DNA of 64,000 nt from Vibrio splendidus (GCF_024347615.1 NZ_AP025508.1:3720001-3784000); one strand, 5' to 3'. Positions 45,357 through 62,082 are shown, counted from the stretch's first letter. Notes: generated by a model not told the origin, from the letters alone. Numbers and translations: made by a program.

Positions 45357-45432
45357 TGGTGGAGCTATGCGGGATCGAACCGCAGACCTCCTGCGTGCAA
45401 GGCAGGCGCTCTCCCAGCTGAGCTATAGCCCC
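45357..45432 (-). tRNA. tRNA-Ala (anticodon TGC)
   Basis: 76 bases with encoded CCA. Acceptor GGGGCTA / TAGCTCC, anticodon loop CTTGCAC, T-arm GCGGTTCGATCCCGC. It is the second of two tRNAs in the 16S-23S spacer. Confidence 0.97.
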
Positions 45433-45453
45433 ATCTTTGTATCCAGTCGATAT

Positions 45454-45530
45454 TGGTGGGTCTGAGTGGACTCGAACCACCGACCTCCCGCTTATCAGGC
45501 GAGCGCTCTAACCAGCTGAGCTACAGACCC
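45454..45530 (-). tRNA. tRNA-Ile (anticodon GAT)
   Basis: 77 bases with encoded CCA. Acceptor GGGTCTG / CAGACCC, anticodon loop CTGATAA, T-arm GTGGTTCGAGTCCAC. It is the first tRNA after 16S in the spacer, followed by tRNA-Ala in the order usual for bacterial rrn operons. Confidence 0.97.
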
Positions 45531-45597
45531 AATATCGTCTCTTTTACTTTCTAAACCTAATCAATCTGTGTGGACACTCATCGTAAGTATCTTCGTA

Positions 45598-47152
<1,555 letters not shown>

Positions 47153-47414
47153 AAGATTTTGTGACTCAACGAATACTGACTTCAAAACTAATATTTACCG
47201 CTCTTTCGAAAAAGAACAGAAACATGTAATTCTAAAGCTATTACCATTCCAACAGAATGGTAATGAATTGACTGTGCCAAAATTAAGTAAACTTAATTTT
47301 GTATTGGTCACTCAGTTCATTGAAATCAAGTTTGTTACCGAAGTAACTGCCATTCCTAAGAATGACGTTTTGATATTCATCAACGAGTGCCCACACAGAT
47401 TGATAGGTTTAAAT

Positions 47415-47425
47415 TGTTAAAGAGC
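47415..47425 (-). promoter_or_regulatory. boxA in the rRNA leader (downstream operon)
   Basis: GCTCTTTAACA on the minus strand, about 38 bases below the P1 -10. It marks the transcribed leader of the downstream operon. Confidence 0.85.
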
Positions 47426-47462
47426 TTTGCTTTCAGTGCTTTAGCACGTAAGCAGGACGCGT

Positions 47463-47490
47463 ATAATACGCTTTCCACTTTGAAAGTCAA
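47463..47490 (-). promoter_or_regulatory. P1 promoter of the downstream rRNA operon
   Basis: On the minus strand TTGACT (47485-47490), a 16-base spacer and TATTAT (47463-47468), followed by the GC-rich discriminator ACGCG typical of stringently controlled rRNA promoters. The region upstream is A/T-rich, a possible UP element. It sits only about 70 bases below the 5S gene of the upstream operon. Confidence 0.88.
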
Positions 47491-47557
47491 CATAAAACTC
47501 TAAGAAAACTTAGAACTCTATGGTGACTTGTCTATTAAATAGACAAAGTCGAAATTA

Positions 47558-47677
47558 AAGCCTGGCGATGTCCTACTCTCACATGGGGAAGCCCCACACT
47601 ACCATCGGCGCTATTGTGTTTCACTTCTGAGTTCGGCATGGAATCAGGTGGGTCCACAATGCTATGGTCGCCAAGCA
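47558..47677 (-). rRNA. rrf: 5S ribosomal RNA, upstream operon
   Basis: 120 bases, identical to the 5S at 41909-42028 except for one base. No tRNA follows. A weak hairpin at 47525-47550 without a T-run is the only terminator candidate before the next rRNA promoter. Confidence 0.97.
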
Positions 47678-47808
47678 AATTTTGCTTTTACTTTCAGTTT
47701 TTTAAAAACTGAAGGCAAAATAATCTGGAAAACTGATTTAAAAGTATCTCTTCAAACTCATTCAAGCGTTTGGTATATCTGAGTCCACAAAACCCCTTGG
47801 GTGTTGTA

Positions 47809-50701
<2,893 letters not shown>

Positions 50702-50971
50702 ATACAACCCGAAAGGGTCTCTGTTTTACTTTCACTTTTGAAAAGTGAAAACAAACTAGTATGGCAACTAACCAAGGTTTTTGGTTGTCATCAAGAAGGG
50801 TTAATTCCTGATAACTGTTTGCCGGACTCAATTGTGAATCAATGTAAACATTGATTCGAATACAAGACACTTGAATGTGTTTGTTGTGTTTATCTAATGA
50901 AAGATAAACATTGAGAACTTTTAAATTTGATTGAATTACTCGTAAGTAATCAATCAGTCAGCTTTCCAAAT

Positions 50972-50982
50972 TGTTAAAGAGC
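50972..50982 (-). promoter_or_regulatory. boxA in the 16S-23S spacer (upstream operon)
   Basis: GCTCTTTAACA on the minus strand, at the same distance from 23S as in the other operon. Confidence 0.85.
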
Positions 50983-50993
50983 ATAAAGCAAAA

Positions 50994-51029
50994 AGCTTTA
51001 ATCAATAACTTACGTTATTAATTAAAGCT
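50994..51029. repeat. Hairpin replacing the spacer tRNAs in the upstream operon
   Basis: A 16-base stem with one mismatch (AGCTTTAATCAATAAC paired with GTTATTAATTAAAGCT) and loop TTAC. It lies where tRNA-Ile and tRNA-Ala stand in the other operon. The whole 389-base spacer (50702-51090) contains no tRNA. Confidence 0.75.
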
Positions 51030-51090
51030 CTGGCTTTAACTAAATCTAAACCATCAATCTGTGTGGACACTCATCGTAAGTATCTTCGTA

Positions 51091-52645
<1,555 letters not shown>

Positions 52646-52909
52646 AAGATTTTGTGACTCAACGAATACTGACTTCAAAACTAATATTCATGTAAACATG
52701 AACATGTAATTCTAAAGCTATTACCATTCCAACAGAATGGTAATGAATTGACTGTGCCAAAATTAAGTAAACTTAATTTTGTATTGGTCACTCAGTTCAT
52801 TGAAATCAAGTTTGTTACCGAAGTAACTGTTATTACGCTCTTTCGAAAAAGAACCAATAACGTTTTGATATTCATCAACGAGTGCCCACACAGATTGATA
52901 GGTTTAAAT

Positions 52910-52920
52910 TGTTAAAGAGC
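52910..52920 (-). promoter_or_regulatory. boxA in the rRNA leader (upstream operon)
   Basis: GCTCTTTAACA on the minus strand, about 53 bases below the P1 -10. Confidence 0.85.
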
Positions 52921-52972
52921 TTCACTTGTTGAGCGTTCCTTTTAAGTAAGGAGCCTCTCTAAGTGGACGGCC

Positions 52973-53000
52973 ATTCTAGCGAATTAACATTCAGTGTCAA
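52973..53000 (-). promoter_or_regulatory. P1 promoter of the upstream rRNA operon
   Basis: TTGACA (52995-53000), 16-base spacer and TAGAAT (52973-52978) on the minus strand, with a GC-rich discriminator GGCCGTCC. The upstream stretch AATTAATTTTCAAAAAGTG looks like an UP element. It is the better consensus of the two rrn promoters. Confidence 0.9.
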
Positions 53001-53226
53001 ACACTTTTTGAAAATTAATTTTTTGTCGCTTTCCGTCTGACTGATTGTTGCTGAAGCCTTGTGGCGTCTGCCGTCTCAGTGGTGTCGCATTATAGGGAAC
53101 CCACTCAGCTTAGCAACTACTTTTTCATAAAAAATGAATAAATAGGAGTTAACTGCCTAATAGTTCACCTAAACAGAAAAAAGAGAACATTTCTGCTCTC
53201 TTTTCGCTCAAAATCCAAAAGAATTC

Positions 53227-53940
53227 TTAGATAAATGCGTAAGCATCTGCGTACATATGGTCACGCTTTGCTTCTTTATTCTGAGTAAACAAGTCTCTTG
53301 CAGCGCCTGCCATTTCGAAACGACCCGCAATGTAGATATCGAAATCAGCTAATGATTCGAAGCTTTGCGTGATTGCTTCTAATACATTACCCGTTTGACC
53401 GTGCCAAACTGCAGGTGCTTCTTCTACTACTGGTACAAAATGCACATTGCTGTGTTTTGCTGCAATGTCGGCAAGCTCTTCTTTCGCATACAGCTGACAC
53501 TCATCTTTTGCACCCCAGTATAGATGAATCTCTTTTTTACTGTTCTGCGCGATGCAGTGATCGAGAATAGAGCGCACGTAGCTAAAGCCAGTACCACCAG
53601 CAATTAGCAACAAAGGACGATCGCTTTCTTCTTTAACCCACGCATCACCGTGCGGAGCATCAATAGCTATATCGCCATCTTCAGCTTGCGCTTTCTTCAT
53701 TGCCTCAACGACTTCTGAAGCGTAAGCATTGTGCTCAGCTGCGCCAATGTGTAACTCAAGCTCGCCTTCATGGCGACAAGGGCTGCTTGCAATCGAAAAT
53801 GGACGCTTATCTTTCTCGCCCATTTCAACCATCAGATATTGGCCCGCTTTAAAAGCGACCGGTGTTTCTGGGTGAAGTAGGATTTGGTAAGTATTACAAG
53901 CCAAAGGCTCGATAGACTTCACTTTACATTTAATAGTCAT
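53227..53940 (-). CDS. fre: NAD(P)H-flavin reductase Fre
   Basis: A 237-residue ferredoxin-reductase-fold enzyme that reduces free flavins with NAD(P)H. The flavin site is RPFSIASSP and the pyridine-nucleotide site is [13 protein letters not shown], with the C-terminal AGRFEM. In vibrios Fre can supply reduced FMN for several pathways. It lies 20 bases after the ferredoxin gene and after ubiD. In E. coli fre also follows ubiD. GAGGAAG precedes the ATG. Confidence 0.95.
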   Translation of the reverse strand: MTIKCKVKSIEPLACNTYQILLHPETPVAFKAGQYLMVEMGEKDKRPFSIASSPCRHEGELELHIGAAEHNAYASEVVEAMKKAQAEDGDIAIDAPHGDAWVKEESDRPLLLIAGGTGFSYVRSILDHCIAQNSKKEIHLYWGAKDECQLYAKEELADIAAKHSNVHFVPVVEEAPAVWHGQTGNVLEAITQSFESLADFDIYIAGRFEMAGAARDLFTQNKEAKRDHMYADAYAFI

Positions 53941-53960
53941 GTTCTTCCTCTTACTAACCC

Positions 53961-54230
53961 TTAATCGGCAAAGGTTAGAACTAAATTACTTTCTGCAAAT
54001 GCTTGGCAAGCAAAAATCCAGCCTTGTTGCTGCTCTTTCTCTGTGAGCATGGGTTCAAGGTGGTAACTCACTTGCCCTTCTAATTTTCTGCACATACACA
54101 TCGCGCATGCGCCGACTTGGCAACGGTTTGGGAAATAGATATCGCTGTTGAGCGCAGCATCCAAGACCGTTTGCCCTTTTTCTACGGTAAAACTGATGTT
54201 TTCTGGGTATAAGACTACTTGGTAGCTCAT
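53961..54230 (-). CDS. Plant-type [2Fe-2S] ferredoxin
   Basis: An 89-residue ferredoxin with cluster ligands Cys37, Cys42, Cys45 (C-x4-C-x2-C in CQVGACAMC) and Cys75 (FACQ); Cys47 is an extra cysteine. It resembles YfaE-like electron carriers. Its ATG overlaps the ubiD stop by four bases (ATGA), and fre follows, so it may pass electrons with Fre. The partner is not known. This insertion between ubiD and fre is absent from E. coli. Confidence 0.88.
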   Translation of the reverse strand: MSYQVVLYPENISFTVEKGQTVLDAALNSDIYFPNRCQVGACAMCMCRKLEGQVSYHLEPMLTEKEQQQGWIFACQAFAESNLVLTFAD

Positions 54231-56068
54231 GAAATTCCTAGCTGTTCCCAGATGCTATCAATCTTTTTAACGACATCAGGATCTTTTGTGATTGGAACAC
54301 CCCACTCACGCAGGCATTCGCCTTCCCACTTATTGGTCGCATCTAGACCCATTTTTGAGTGTCCTGTTTCATTCTGTAGGAACAACGTATCTCTGGCCGG
54401 ATCCATTCTTGTGGTCACCGCCCAAATAATGTCATTCCAATCACTCACGTTGACATCGCCGTCACACACGATAACAAACTTGTTCTCATCAAATTGAGAC
54501 CAAACCGCTTCCATGATTTTCTTACCATTACCTGCAGCTTGCTTATCAATAGACACCACAACCATGTTGGCATTATCGTTTTGCAGGTGAATATCAATAA
54601 TTTCAGGTTGAGTCTTGGTTAACTCAGCTAAGCTGCCCTCTATATGTTCACTATTTACAGATGCTGATTCGACATCTGGCGATAGTGCTAACTCGGCATC
54701 CCACTTCTTAGTGATGTCTAGGCCCATCTTAGAACCTAACCCAACCACAGGTGATGCAAAATCCAATGAATCGATCGGCGTGTGCTCTATCATCAAGCTA
54801 TCGCGTGACGGATCCATATGTTCACACATAGCAGCGGTCACTTGAGACCAGTCTCGTGCATTTACATCTTCATCGCACACCAATACAAACTTGGTGTACA
54901 TGAATTGGCGTAAGAAAGACCATACACCCATCATCACTCGCTTAGCGTGACCTGGGTATTGCTTCTTCATGGTTACTACTGCCATTCGGTATGAACAACC
55001 TTCAGGCGGTAGATAGAAATCTTCAATCTCTGGGAACTGCTTTTGAAGAATAGGAACAAACACTTCATTTAACGCAACACCCAATACCGCAGGCTCATCA
55101 GGTGGACGGCCAGTATAGGTGCTGTGATAGATAGGGTTTTCGCGCATGGTTACATGAGTAACAGTGAACACATGGTGCTTTTCTTTCTCGTTGTAGTAAC
55201 CAGTATGATCTCCGTAAGGCCCTTCGTCCGCGAACTCATTCGGGTCGATGTAACCTTCCATCACGATTTCCGCACTTGCAGGAACGTCTAAATCATTGCT
55301 GATTGATTTAACAACCTCAGTTTTACTACCGCGTAGTAAGCCTGCAAACGCGTATTCCGATAAAGTATCCGGCACTGGCGTAACCGCACCAAGAATAGTG
55401 GCAGGGTCTGCTCCAAACGCTACAGAAACTGGGAATGGTTTACCTGGGTTAGTTTCCATCCAATCACGCAGATCAAGCGCTCCGCCACGGTGGGCTAACC
55501 AACGCATAATAACTTTATTCTTGCCGATTTTTTGCTGGCGATAGATGCCTAAGTTTTGGCGTTTCTTATTAGGACCGCGAGTAACCGTTAATCCCCATGT
55601 TAGCAATGGCGCGACATCGTCGGCCCAACAGCTCATCACGGGGATTTTATCTAGGTCGACGTCATCACCCTGCCATATCACTTGTTGGCATGCCGCTTTA
55701 CGAAGACGTTTAGCTGGCATATTTAAGACTTGCTTAAACACCGGCAGTTTATCAAGAGCATCTTTAAAGCCTTTTGGTGGCTCAGGTTCCTTTAGATAAG
55801 CTAACAACTTACCCACTTCACGCAGTTCTTTCACTTCCTGACGACCCATACCAATAGCCACACGATTAGGTGTACCAAATAGATTGGTTAAAACAGGTAT
55901 GTCATAGCCTATTGGGTTTTCAAACAAAAGAGCCGGGCCACCAGCACGTAGAGTACGGTCGCTAATCTCGGTCATTTCATAGTCTGGATCGACTGGGTGA
56001 GAAATGCGTTTCAACTGACCAATACTTTCAAGATGGTCGATAAAATCACGTAAATCTTTAAAACTCAT
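54227..56068 (-). CDS. ubiD: 4-hydroxy-3-polyprenylbenzoate decarboxylase UbiD, with duplicated C-terminal domain
   Basis: A prenylated-FMN-dependent decarboxylase of ubiquinone synthesis. The core (about 1-345) carries the UbiD motifs, including [12 protein letters not shown] with catalytic acidic residues. At 613 residues it is about 115 longer than E. coli UbiD. The reason is visible: residues about 376-458 ([39 protein letters not shown]) recur at about 517-583 ([39 protein letters not shown]). The end of the second repeat matches the E. coli C-terminus. First gene of ubiD-ferredoxin-fre. Confidence 0.95.
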   Translation of the reverse strand: MSFKDLRDFIDHLESIGQLKRISHPVDPDYEMTEISDRTLRAGGPALLFENPIGYDIPVLTNLFGTPNRVAIGMGRQEVKELREVGKLLAYLKEPEPPKGFKDALDKLPVFKQVLNMPAKRLRKAACQQVIWQGDDVDLDKIPVMSCWADDVAPLLTWGLTVTRGPNKKRQNLGIYRQQKIGKNKVIMRWLAHRGGALDLRDWMETNPGKPFPVSVAFGADPATILGAVTPVPDTLSEYAFAGLLRGSKTEVVKSISNDLDVPASAEIVMEGYIDPNEFADEGPYGDHTGYYNEKEKHHVFTVTHVTMRENPIYHSTYTGRPPDEPAVLGVALNEVFVPILQKQFPEIEDFYLPPEGCSYRMAVVTMKKQYPGHAKRVMMGVWSFLRQFMYTKFVLVCDEDVNARDWSQVTAAMCEHMDPSRDSLMIEHTPIDSLDFASPVVGLGSKMGLDITKKWDAELALSPDVESASVNSEHIEGSLAELTKTQPEIIDIHLQNDNANMVVVSIDKQAAGNGKKIMEAVWSQFDENKFVIVCDGDVNVSDWNDIIWAVTTRMDPARDTLFLQNETGHSKMGLDATNKWEGECLREWGVPITKDPDVVKKIDSIWEQLGIS

Positions 56069-56107
56069 AGGACTTCTACATGCTGATTATTCTGCGCTCA
56101 GTATATC

Positions 56108-56137
56108 AAAAAGGGTGACGCTGAGATCCCCCTTTTT
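56108..56137 (-). terminator. Terminator of the exported-protein gene
   Basis: AAAAAGGG / CCCTTTTT stem with a 14-base loop and a T-run on the minus strand, 30 bases below the stop codon. Confidence 0.65.
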
Positions 56138-56166
56138 AGTGTGGTTATTGAGAGGCAAAATCCACT

Positions 56167-57162
56167 TTACGGTAATGCTTGCTCGATCAAAGAGCTCTTC
56201 ACCTGAGGGTTATCATTTACAAGATCTTGCAACCATCGCGTATGACCTTGTTTGGCTAATTCACGGGCGACTAATGGCGCTTCATCGGCAATCGCCATCC
56301 TAGAGACAAGAAACTCCTTCACCTCTTCTGATAGCGGGTTAACCTTGGTAAGCAAAGTAATCGCTTCATCTTTCAAACGAGGGTTCTTAGTCGCAGCCAT
56401 TACTTGTTCAAGTGCGAACGCTTGTTTGGTTTCAGCAAGGCGGACTAGCTCAGCTTGGCTATGATAATCGGCCTTCATTCGCCATAGAATCTTGTAGACC
56501 TCTGGGTCTTCGCTCACTTGCGCTAATCGAACCACCACCTCAGTAGAAGGTAGCCAGCTAACAATCGAGGAGGCCGTGAGTTGCTTAGTCAGATAATCAA
56601 CCGCTTCAGGAGACAAACTGTCTAGCTCTCTGATTAACAATGCTTCTCGTGTTTGAACTTGATGCTCAGATCCAGATAACCACTCTTTTAGGTCGAGTTC
56701 TTGTTTCTCTGCATCTAACACAAACACCAGCGTCTTCTGGTCTTGGCGCCACTGTTTGATGAGCCGGTTGGCAATCGAAGGGTAATTAAAGGCAGGTACC
56801 GTAAACTCATAACCATCTCCACGCTCTAAAACTTGGTAAGTTGGCGTGATAGCGAGTTGCTGCTCAATGAAGATAGACATCTTGGGGGTGAGGACAATTT
56901 TTTGCTGTTCGAGCTTCTTCAAGAGTTGGTAACGAGCCACTTCTTGTTGGGGAAATGTCAGACGCTCAAGCGCGAAGCGCAGCGAATTAACTTCGTCTCG
57001 TACGACAAATTCGAGTAATTCAGCAGTTTTCAGTTTTACTTGATCATTCTCAAGCCAAGACTCTACTGTAATTGGAGACATCTCGGTGGCATAGCTCATA
57101 CCGACCGGGGAAAGTAACAGTGAAGTAGACAGGAGTAATGATGACAACAGTCCATGTTGCAT
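56167..57162 (-). CDS. Uncharacterised exported alpha-helical protein
   Basis: A 331-residue protein not assigned to a named family. A signal peptide is clear (hydrophobic LLSSLLLSTSLLLSPVG, likely cleavage after SYA near residue 25). The rest is predicted helical, with repeating short helices rich in Leu and charged residues, such as LVRLAETKQAFALEQVMAATKN and LLTKVNPLSEEVKEFLVSRMA, reminiscent of HEAT-like repeats. No catalytic motif is seen. It stands between ubiD and rho with its own terminator. Confidence 0.75.
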   Translation of the reverse strand: MQHGLLSSLLLSTSLLLSPVGMSYATEMSPITVESWLENDQVKLKTAELLEFVVRDEVNSLRFALERLTFPQQEVARYQLLKKLEQQKIVLTPKMSIFIEQQLAITPTYQVLERGDGYEFTVPAFNYPSIANRLIKQWRQDQKTLVFVLDAEKQELDLKEWLSGSEHQVQTREALLIRELDSLSPEAVDYLTKQLTASSIVSWLPSTEVVVRLAQVSEDPEVYKILWRMKADYHSQAELVRLAETKQAFALEQVMAATKNPRLKDEAITLLTKVNPLSEEVKEFLVSRMAIADEAPLVARELAKQGHTRWLQDLVNDNPQVKSSLIEQALP

Positions 57163-57220
57163 TTTAACTTCCTTTTAACACTTTTTCTCATTCTGCAAGC
57201 TGTCGCTATAAAATGCAAAT

Positions 57221-57250
57221 AAAAAGCGCCACCCGAAGGCAGCGCTTTTT
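57221..57250 (-). terminator. Terminator of rho
   Basis: Stem AAAAAGCGC / GCGCTTTTT with a 12-base loop, followed by a T-containing stretch on the minus strand, 23 bases below the rho stop. Confidence 0.8.
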
Positions 57251-57272
57251 AATAACTATCAGCTAATCAAGA

Positions 57273-58532
57273 CTACTGACGACGCATTGCGTCAAAGAAC
57301 TCATCGTTCGTTTTAGTCATTGCTAACTTATCGATAAGGAATTCCATTGCATCAGTTTCGCCCATAGGGTGAACAATCTTACGCAGGATCCACATCTTCT
57401 GTAGCTCATCAGGCTTAGTAAGAAGCTCTTCACGACGAGTACCAGAGCGGTTGAAATCAATCGCTGGGAATACGCGCTTTTCAGCAATCTTACGGTTAAG
57501 GTGCAGTTCCATGTTACCTGTACCTTTGAATTCTTCGTAGATTACTTCATCCATCTTAGAACCAGTATCAACCAGTGCAGTTGCGATGATAGTTAAGCTA
57601 CCGCCTTCTTCTACGTTACGTGCCGCACCGAAGAAACGCTTTGGACGATGTAGAGCATTCGCATCAACACCACCAGTAAGAACTTTACCTGATGAAGGAA
57701 TAACAGTGTTGTAAGCACGAGCTAGACGAGTGATTGAGTCCAGTAGGATAACCACATCTTTCTTGTGTTCAACAAGACGCTTAGCCTTCTCGATTACCAT
57801 TTCTGCTACTTGTACGTGGCGAGATGCTGGCTCATCGAAAGTCGATGCGATTACTTCACCTTTAACTAGGCGCTGCATTTCTGTTACTTCTTCTGGACGC
57901 TCATCGATAAGTAGAACCATTAGTTCACACTCAGGATGGTTGCGTGCAATGCTTTGTGCAATATTTTGCAGAAGCATTGTTTTACCTGCTTTAGGCGGAG
58001 CAACAATCAGACCACGCTGGCCTTTACCTATAGGTGAAGCAAGGTCAAGAATTCGAGCTGTGATATCTTCAGTCGCACCATTACCCGCTTCCATCACCAT
58101 ACGTTCGTTGGCGTGAAGAGGAGTCAGGTTTTCAAAAAGGATTTTGTTACGAGCGTTGTCTGGCTTGTCGTAGTTAACCGTGTTTACTTTAAGCAGTGCA
58201 AAGTAACGTTCGCCATCTTTAGGTGGACGGATTTTACCGCCAATCGAGTCACCGGTGCGAAGGTTAAAACGACGAATCTGGCTTGGTGATACGTAAATAT
58301 CATCTGGCCCAGCAAGGTACGAACTGTCGCCGCTACGCAGGAAACCAAAACCGTCTTGAAGAATTTCTAGAACACCATCACCAAAGATGTCTTCACCACT
58401 TTTTGCATGCGCTTTAAGGATGGAGAAGATAATGTCTTGTTTTCTTAGGCGAGCTTGATTTTCAAGACCTAGGCTTTCGCTAAGTTTAACAAGTTCAGAC
58501 ACAGGTCTGTTCTTCAGTTCAGTAAGATTCAT
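57273..58532 (-). CDS. rho: Transcription termination factor Rho
   Basis: Hexameric RNA helicase for factor-dependent termination. I start at the ATG at 58532 (419 residues, [14 protein letters not shown]), the universal Rho N-terminus; the eight codons before it begin with TTG and are not conserved. The cold-shock-type RNA-binding domain includes GFGFLR, Walker A is [10 protein letters not shown], Walker B is [10 protein letters not shown], and the Q and R loops lie around [10 protein letters not shown]. The position between trxA and the terminator is the conserved one. Confidence 0.97.
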   Translation of the reverse strand: MNLTELKNRPVSELVKLSESLGLENQARLRKQDIIFSILKAHAKSGEDIFGDGVLEILQDGFGFLRSGDSSYLAGPDDIYVSPSQIRRFNLRTGDSIGGKIRPPKDGERYFALLKVNTVNYDKPDNARNKILFENLTPLHANERMVMEAGNGATEDITARILDLASPIGKGQRGLIVAPPKAGKTMLLQNIAQSIARNHPECELMVLLIDERPEEVTEMQRLVKGEVIASTFDEPASRHVQVAEMVIEKAKRLVEHKKDVVILLDSITRLARAYNTVIPSSGKVLTGGVDANALHRPKRFFGAARNVEEGGSLTIIATALVDTGSKMDEVIYEEFKGTGNMELHLNRKIAEKRVFPAIDFNRSGTRREELLTKPDELQKMWILRKIVHPMGETDAMEFLIDKLAMTKTNDEFFDAMRRQ

Positions 58533-58673
58533 AGTGGTGGAAGTTTGTTTAGTCAAAATAGGATCTGTTTTCTTAAGTTAAGAAGGAGTTGGTCACAGGA
58601 TCGACCAAGAAGAGAAATTCGTTCAATTAACGTGCGATAAATTAGCACTAAAACTAAGACTAGTCCATAGCTT

Positions 58674-58712
58674 AGAAAAAACAAAACCGCGCATTTGTTA
58701 ACTGCGCGGTTT
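58674..58712 (-). terminator. Terminator of trxA
   Basis: Stem AAACCGCGCA / TGCGCGGTTT with a 9-base loop. On the minus strand TTTTGTTTTTTC follows. Confidence 0.88.
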
Positions 58713-58732
58713 CTTTTCAAATGCTGACCTGA

Positions 58733-59059
58733 TTAAAGGTTAGCGTCTAGGAACTCTTTAAGTTGAGTTTTAGACAATGCACCAACTTTAGTTGCTGCTA
58801 CGCCGCCATCTTTGAAAAGAAGCAGCGTTGGAATGCCACGAATACCGAATTTTGGTGGAGTTCCAGCATTTTGGTCGATATTTAATTTACCGATTGTGAG
58901 CTTGCCTTCGTACTCGTTTGCGATTTCATCAAGAATCGGCGCAATCATTTTACATGGACCACACCATTCTGCCCAAAAATCAACAAGAACAGGGCCTGCA
59001 GCATTGATTACATCGTTATCAAAACCGTCATCAGTTAGCTGCAAAATCTTATCACTCAT
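58733..59059 (-). CDS. trxA: Thioredoxin 1
   Basis: A 108-residue cytoplasmic thioredoxin with active site WCGPC (Cys33, Cys36) and the cis-proline loop [11 protein letters not shown]. The start is the ATG at 59059, with GGAG six bases upstream; the TTG four codons earlier overlaps that ribosome-binding site. It is divergent from rhlB and upstream of rho, as in E. coli. Confidence 0.97.
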   Translation of the reverse strand: MSDKILQLTDDGFDNDVINAAGPVLVDFWAEWCGPCKMIAPILDEIANEYEGKLTIGKLNIDQNAGTPPKFGIRGIPTLLLFKDGGVAATKVGALSKTQLKEFLDANL

Positions 59060-59170
59060 CTTCCACTCCAATGTATTTTTTAGAACTGGTTGGATGATAA
59101 CCAGTAAATAGATGCCCTATTGGAATGTATTTACTTTCGTATTGCAAGCTTAAGCTGATATTCTATAGCA

Positions 59171-60481
59171 ATGAAAAAGACGCATATCACAGAGCAAAAG
59201 TTCGCCGACTTGGATTTACTTCCTCAAGTCATTGAAGGATTGGAGAAAAAAGGGTTCGATTATTGTACCCCTATCCAAGCCTTGGCGCTCCCGGTACTGC
59301 TCACCGGCCAAGACATTGCAGGCCAGGCCCAAACGGGTACTGGTAAAACGCTTGCGTTTCTAACTGCTACTTTTAACCACCTGCTAAAAACACCTGAGCA
59401 TGAAGGGCGTAAGCCTAACCAGCCACGTGCAATTATTATGGCACCAACGCGTGAACTCGCGATTCAGATCTACAACGATGCTGACTCTCTGGTTGAAAGC
59501 ACGGGTATCAAAGCAGCACTCGCTTACGGTGGCGAAAGCTACGACAAGCAGCTAGGTAAAATCGAAGAAGGCGCAGATATCTTAATTGGTACTACTGGCC
59601 GTATCATCGATTTCTACAAGCAAAAGGTATTTAACCTTAACCACATTCAAGCTGTTGTGCTTGATGAAGCCGATCGTATGTTTGATCTGGGCTTTATTAA
59701 AGACATTCGCTTCTTGTTCCGCCGTATGCCTGAGCCAAAAGATCGCCTGAACATGCTGTTCTCTGCGACGCTGTCTTACCGCGTACAAGAGCTAGCGTTC
59801 GAGCACATGCACAACCCAGAGCACGTGGTTGTTGAGCCTGAGCGTAAAACAGGTCACCGCATTCAAGAAGAGCTGTTCTACCCTTCTAACGAACATAAGA
59901 TGGCTCTTCTACAAACGTTAATCGAAGAAGAATGGCCAGATCGCGCAATCATCTTCGCTAACACGAAGCACAAATGTGAATCAGTTTGGGGCCACTTGGC
60001 TGCCGATGGTCACCGTGTAGGCCTGCTAACTGGCGATGTTCCTCAGAAGAAACGTGAAAAAATTCTTGAGCAGTTCACCAAAGGTGATGTTGACCTTCTT
60101 GTCGCAACGGATGTTGCAGCTCGTGGCCTACACATTCCTCAAGTAACACACGTATTCAACTTCGACCTACCTGATGATTGTGAAGATTACGTTCACCGTA
60201 TCGGTCGTACAGGTCGTGCTGGTGAAAGCGGTCACTCGATCAGCTTTGCTTGTGAAGATTACGCAATCAACTTGCCACCAATCGAAGAATACATTGAGCA
60301 TGCTATCCCAATGTCTGACTACGATGCTTCTGCACTACTAGAAGATCTGCCAGCACCGATGCGCTTACGTACACGTAACCCGCAACAACGCCGCTCAAAC
60401 AACAATGGCCCACGCAACGGTAACCGTAAACCAAACCAGAACCGTCGCCCACGCCAACCGCGTCATAACAAGGAAGCTTAG
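59171..60481 (+). CDS. rhlB: ATP-dependent RNA helicase RhlB
   Basis: A 436-residue DEAD-box helicase of the RNA degradosome. In order: Q motif [11 protein letters not shown], motif I AQTGTGKT, motif [15 protein letters not shown], motif III SAT and motif [15 protein letters not shown]. The C-terminal 35 residues are basic and Asn/Arg-rich, as in RhlB tails that bind RNA. It is divergent from trxA and followed after six bases by gppA, the enteric order. Confidence 0.96.
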   Translation: MKKTHITEQKFADLDLLPQVIEGLEKKGFDYCTPIQALALPVLLTGQDIAGQAQTGTGKTLAFLTATFNHLLKTPEHEGRKPNQPRAIIMAPTRELAIQIYNDADSLVESTGIKAALAYGGESYDKQLGKIEEGADILIGTTGRIIDFYKQKVFNLNHIQAVVLDEADRMFDLGFIKDIRFLFRRMPEPKDRLNMLFSATLSYRVQELAFEHMHNPEHVVVEPERKTGHRIQEELFYPSNEHKMALLQTLIEEEWPDRAIIFANTKHKCESVWGHLAADGHRVGLLTGDVPQKKREKILEQFTKGDVDLLVATDVAARGLHIPQVTHVFNFDLPDDCEDYVHRIGRTGRAGESGHSISFACEDYAINLPPIEEYIEHAIPMSDYDASALLEDLPAPMRLRTRNPQQRRSNNNGPRNGNRKPNQNRRPRQPRHNKEA

Positions 60482-60487
60482 TCGCTT

Positions 60488-61981
60488 ATGAGTCAAACAG
60501 TGTCACCCCCGCTTTATGCTGCAATCGACCTCGGGTCGAACAGTTTTCATATGCTCGTTGTGCGTCACATCGATGGCAGCGTACAAACCATGGCTAAGAT
60601 TAAGCGTAAAGTGCGTTTAGCAGCAGGCTTAAATGAAAATAATGCGCTTAGTACAGAAGCTATGCAGCGCGGTTGGGACTGTTTGAGTCTCTTTGCAGAG
60701 CGACTGCAAGATATTCCGAAAGAAAATATCCGCATTGTGGGTACAGCGACCCTACGTACCGCTATCAATGTGGATATATTTCTAGAGAAAGCGAACCAGA
60801 TCCTTGGTTACGACATCAATGTTATCTCTGGTGAAGAAGAAGCTGCGACGATCTATAAAGGCGTTGCACACACTTCTGGTGGCAGCGGCCGCCGACTGGT
60901 CGTTGATATTGGTGGCGCAAGCACCGAAATGATCATAGGTGAAGGCTTCTCAGCGAAAGCACTAACTAGCCTGAAGATGGGCTGTGTTACCTGGCTTGAG
61001 CGCCACTTTAAAGATCGCCAATTAACCGCAACCAACTTTAACAATGCCATTGAAGCGGCTAAGTCTACGTTGGCTCCTATCCTAGATAGCTACACTGATA
61101 TCGGATGGGATGTGTGTGTTGGTGCCAGTGGTACCGTTCAAGCACTGCAAGAAATCATGTTGGCGCAAGGCATGGATGAAGTCATTACTCATGCCAAGCT
61201 TAAGCGTTTACAGAAACAAGCTATGATTACCGAGCGCTTGGAAGAGCTAGAAATAGAAGGATTGACCCTAGAGCGTGCATTAGTGTTCCCAAGTGGCCTT
61301 TCTATTCTTATCGCTATTTTTGAGCTACTTGAAATAGATTCAATGACACTCGCAGGCGGCGCACTCCGTGAAGGCCTAGCCTACGAGATGGTGGATGAAC
61401 TTCGCCAAGAAGATATTCGTGCGCGTACCATCAAGAGCGTGCAATCACGTTACCAAATGGACGTAAGCTACGGTGAACAAGTTGCTGTCGTCGCACAAAC
61501 TCTGTTAGAGCAAGCGGGCGCCGAAGAGTGGGTTTCAGAACCTCAAGCTGGCGTGCTATTGCAAACCGCAGCTAAGCTTCATGAGATTGGTTTAACCATC
61601 GATTTCAAAAAAGGCGGCGAGCACAGCGCTTACCTACTGCAGAACTTAGACCTGCCAGGCTTTACTCGAGCGCAAAAGCACTACTTGGGTGAGTTAACAC
61701 GTCGCTACCGTGAACAGTTAACCTCATTGCCTGAGCAACATGCAATCTCAGGCACCAGCAGCAAGCGTATTTTACGAATTCTGCGTTTAGCTATTTTGCT
61801 GACCCACCGTCGCAATCCAGCGCTAGAGCCTGAGTTTAAGCTTGCAACCGATGGTAACAACCTGACCTTAACGCTTTCTAAGCAATGGCTAGCAGACAAC
61901 CCGCTGACCGCTGCTGAGCTAGAGATCGAGTCGAATAGACAAACCGATATTGGCTGGCCATTGAATATTGAATGCCTCTGA
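60488..61981 (+). CDS. gppA: Guanosine-5'-triphosphate,3'-diphosphate pyrophosphatase GppA
   Basis: A 497-residue Ppx/GppA enzyme with an actin-like ASKHA N-terminal half and an HD-like helical C-terminal half. Phosphate-binding loops are [12 protein letters not shown] and [12 protein letters not shown]. It converts pppGpp to ppGpp and can hydrolyse polyphosphate. I choose GppA over Ppx from its length and its position right after rhlB. It ends at a strong terminator. Confidence 0.93.
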   Translation: MSQTVSPPLYAAIDLGSNSFHMLVVRHIDGSVQTMAKIKRKVRLAAGLNENNALSTEAMQRGWDCLSLFAERLQDIPKENIRIVGTATLRTAINVDIFLEKANQILGYDINVISGEEEAATIYKGVAHTSGGSGRRLVVDIGGASTEMIIGEGFSAKALTSLKMGCVTWLERHFKDRQLTATNFNNAIEAAKSTLAPILDSYTDIGWDVCVGASGTVQALQEIMLAQGMDEVITHAKLKRLQKQAMITERLEELEIEGLTLERALVFPSGLSILIAIFELLEIDSMTLAGGALREGLAYEMVDELRQEDIRARTIKSVQSRYQMDVSYGEQVAVVAQTLLEQAGAEEWVSEPQAGVLLQTAAKLHEIGLTIDFKKGGEHSAYLLQNLDLPGFTRAQKHYLGELTRRYREQLTSLPEQHAISGTSSKRILRILRLAILLTHRRNPALEPEFKLATDGNNLTLTLSKQWLADNPLTAAELEIESNRQTDIGWPLNIECL

Positions 61982-62005
61982 TATTAATATCTGACGCTAG
62001 AAATT

Positions 62006-62042
62006 AAAAAAGCCCAAGTTAGTAGACTAACTTGGGCTTTTT
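62006..62042. terminator. Bidirectional terminator between gppA and yhhQ
   Basis: A 16-base perfect stem with loop TAGA between A5 and T5 tracts; core GCCCAAGTTAG / CTAACTTGGGC. Confidence 0.95.
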
Positions 62043-62082
62043 CTTATCGCTGCATTAATGCTTTGCGTTACAAGTCTCAAAC

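Noticed and set aside
45295..45480. 61-codon minus-strand frame in the rRNA spacer
   Set aside because: It translates tRNA-Ala and part of tRNA-Ile.
47525..47550. Terminator between the two rRNA operons
   Set aside because: The hairpin is imperfect and has no T-run on the minus strand; I cannot support it as a terminator.
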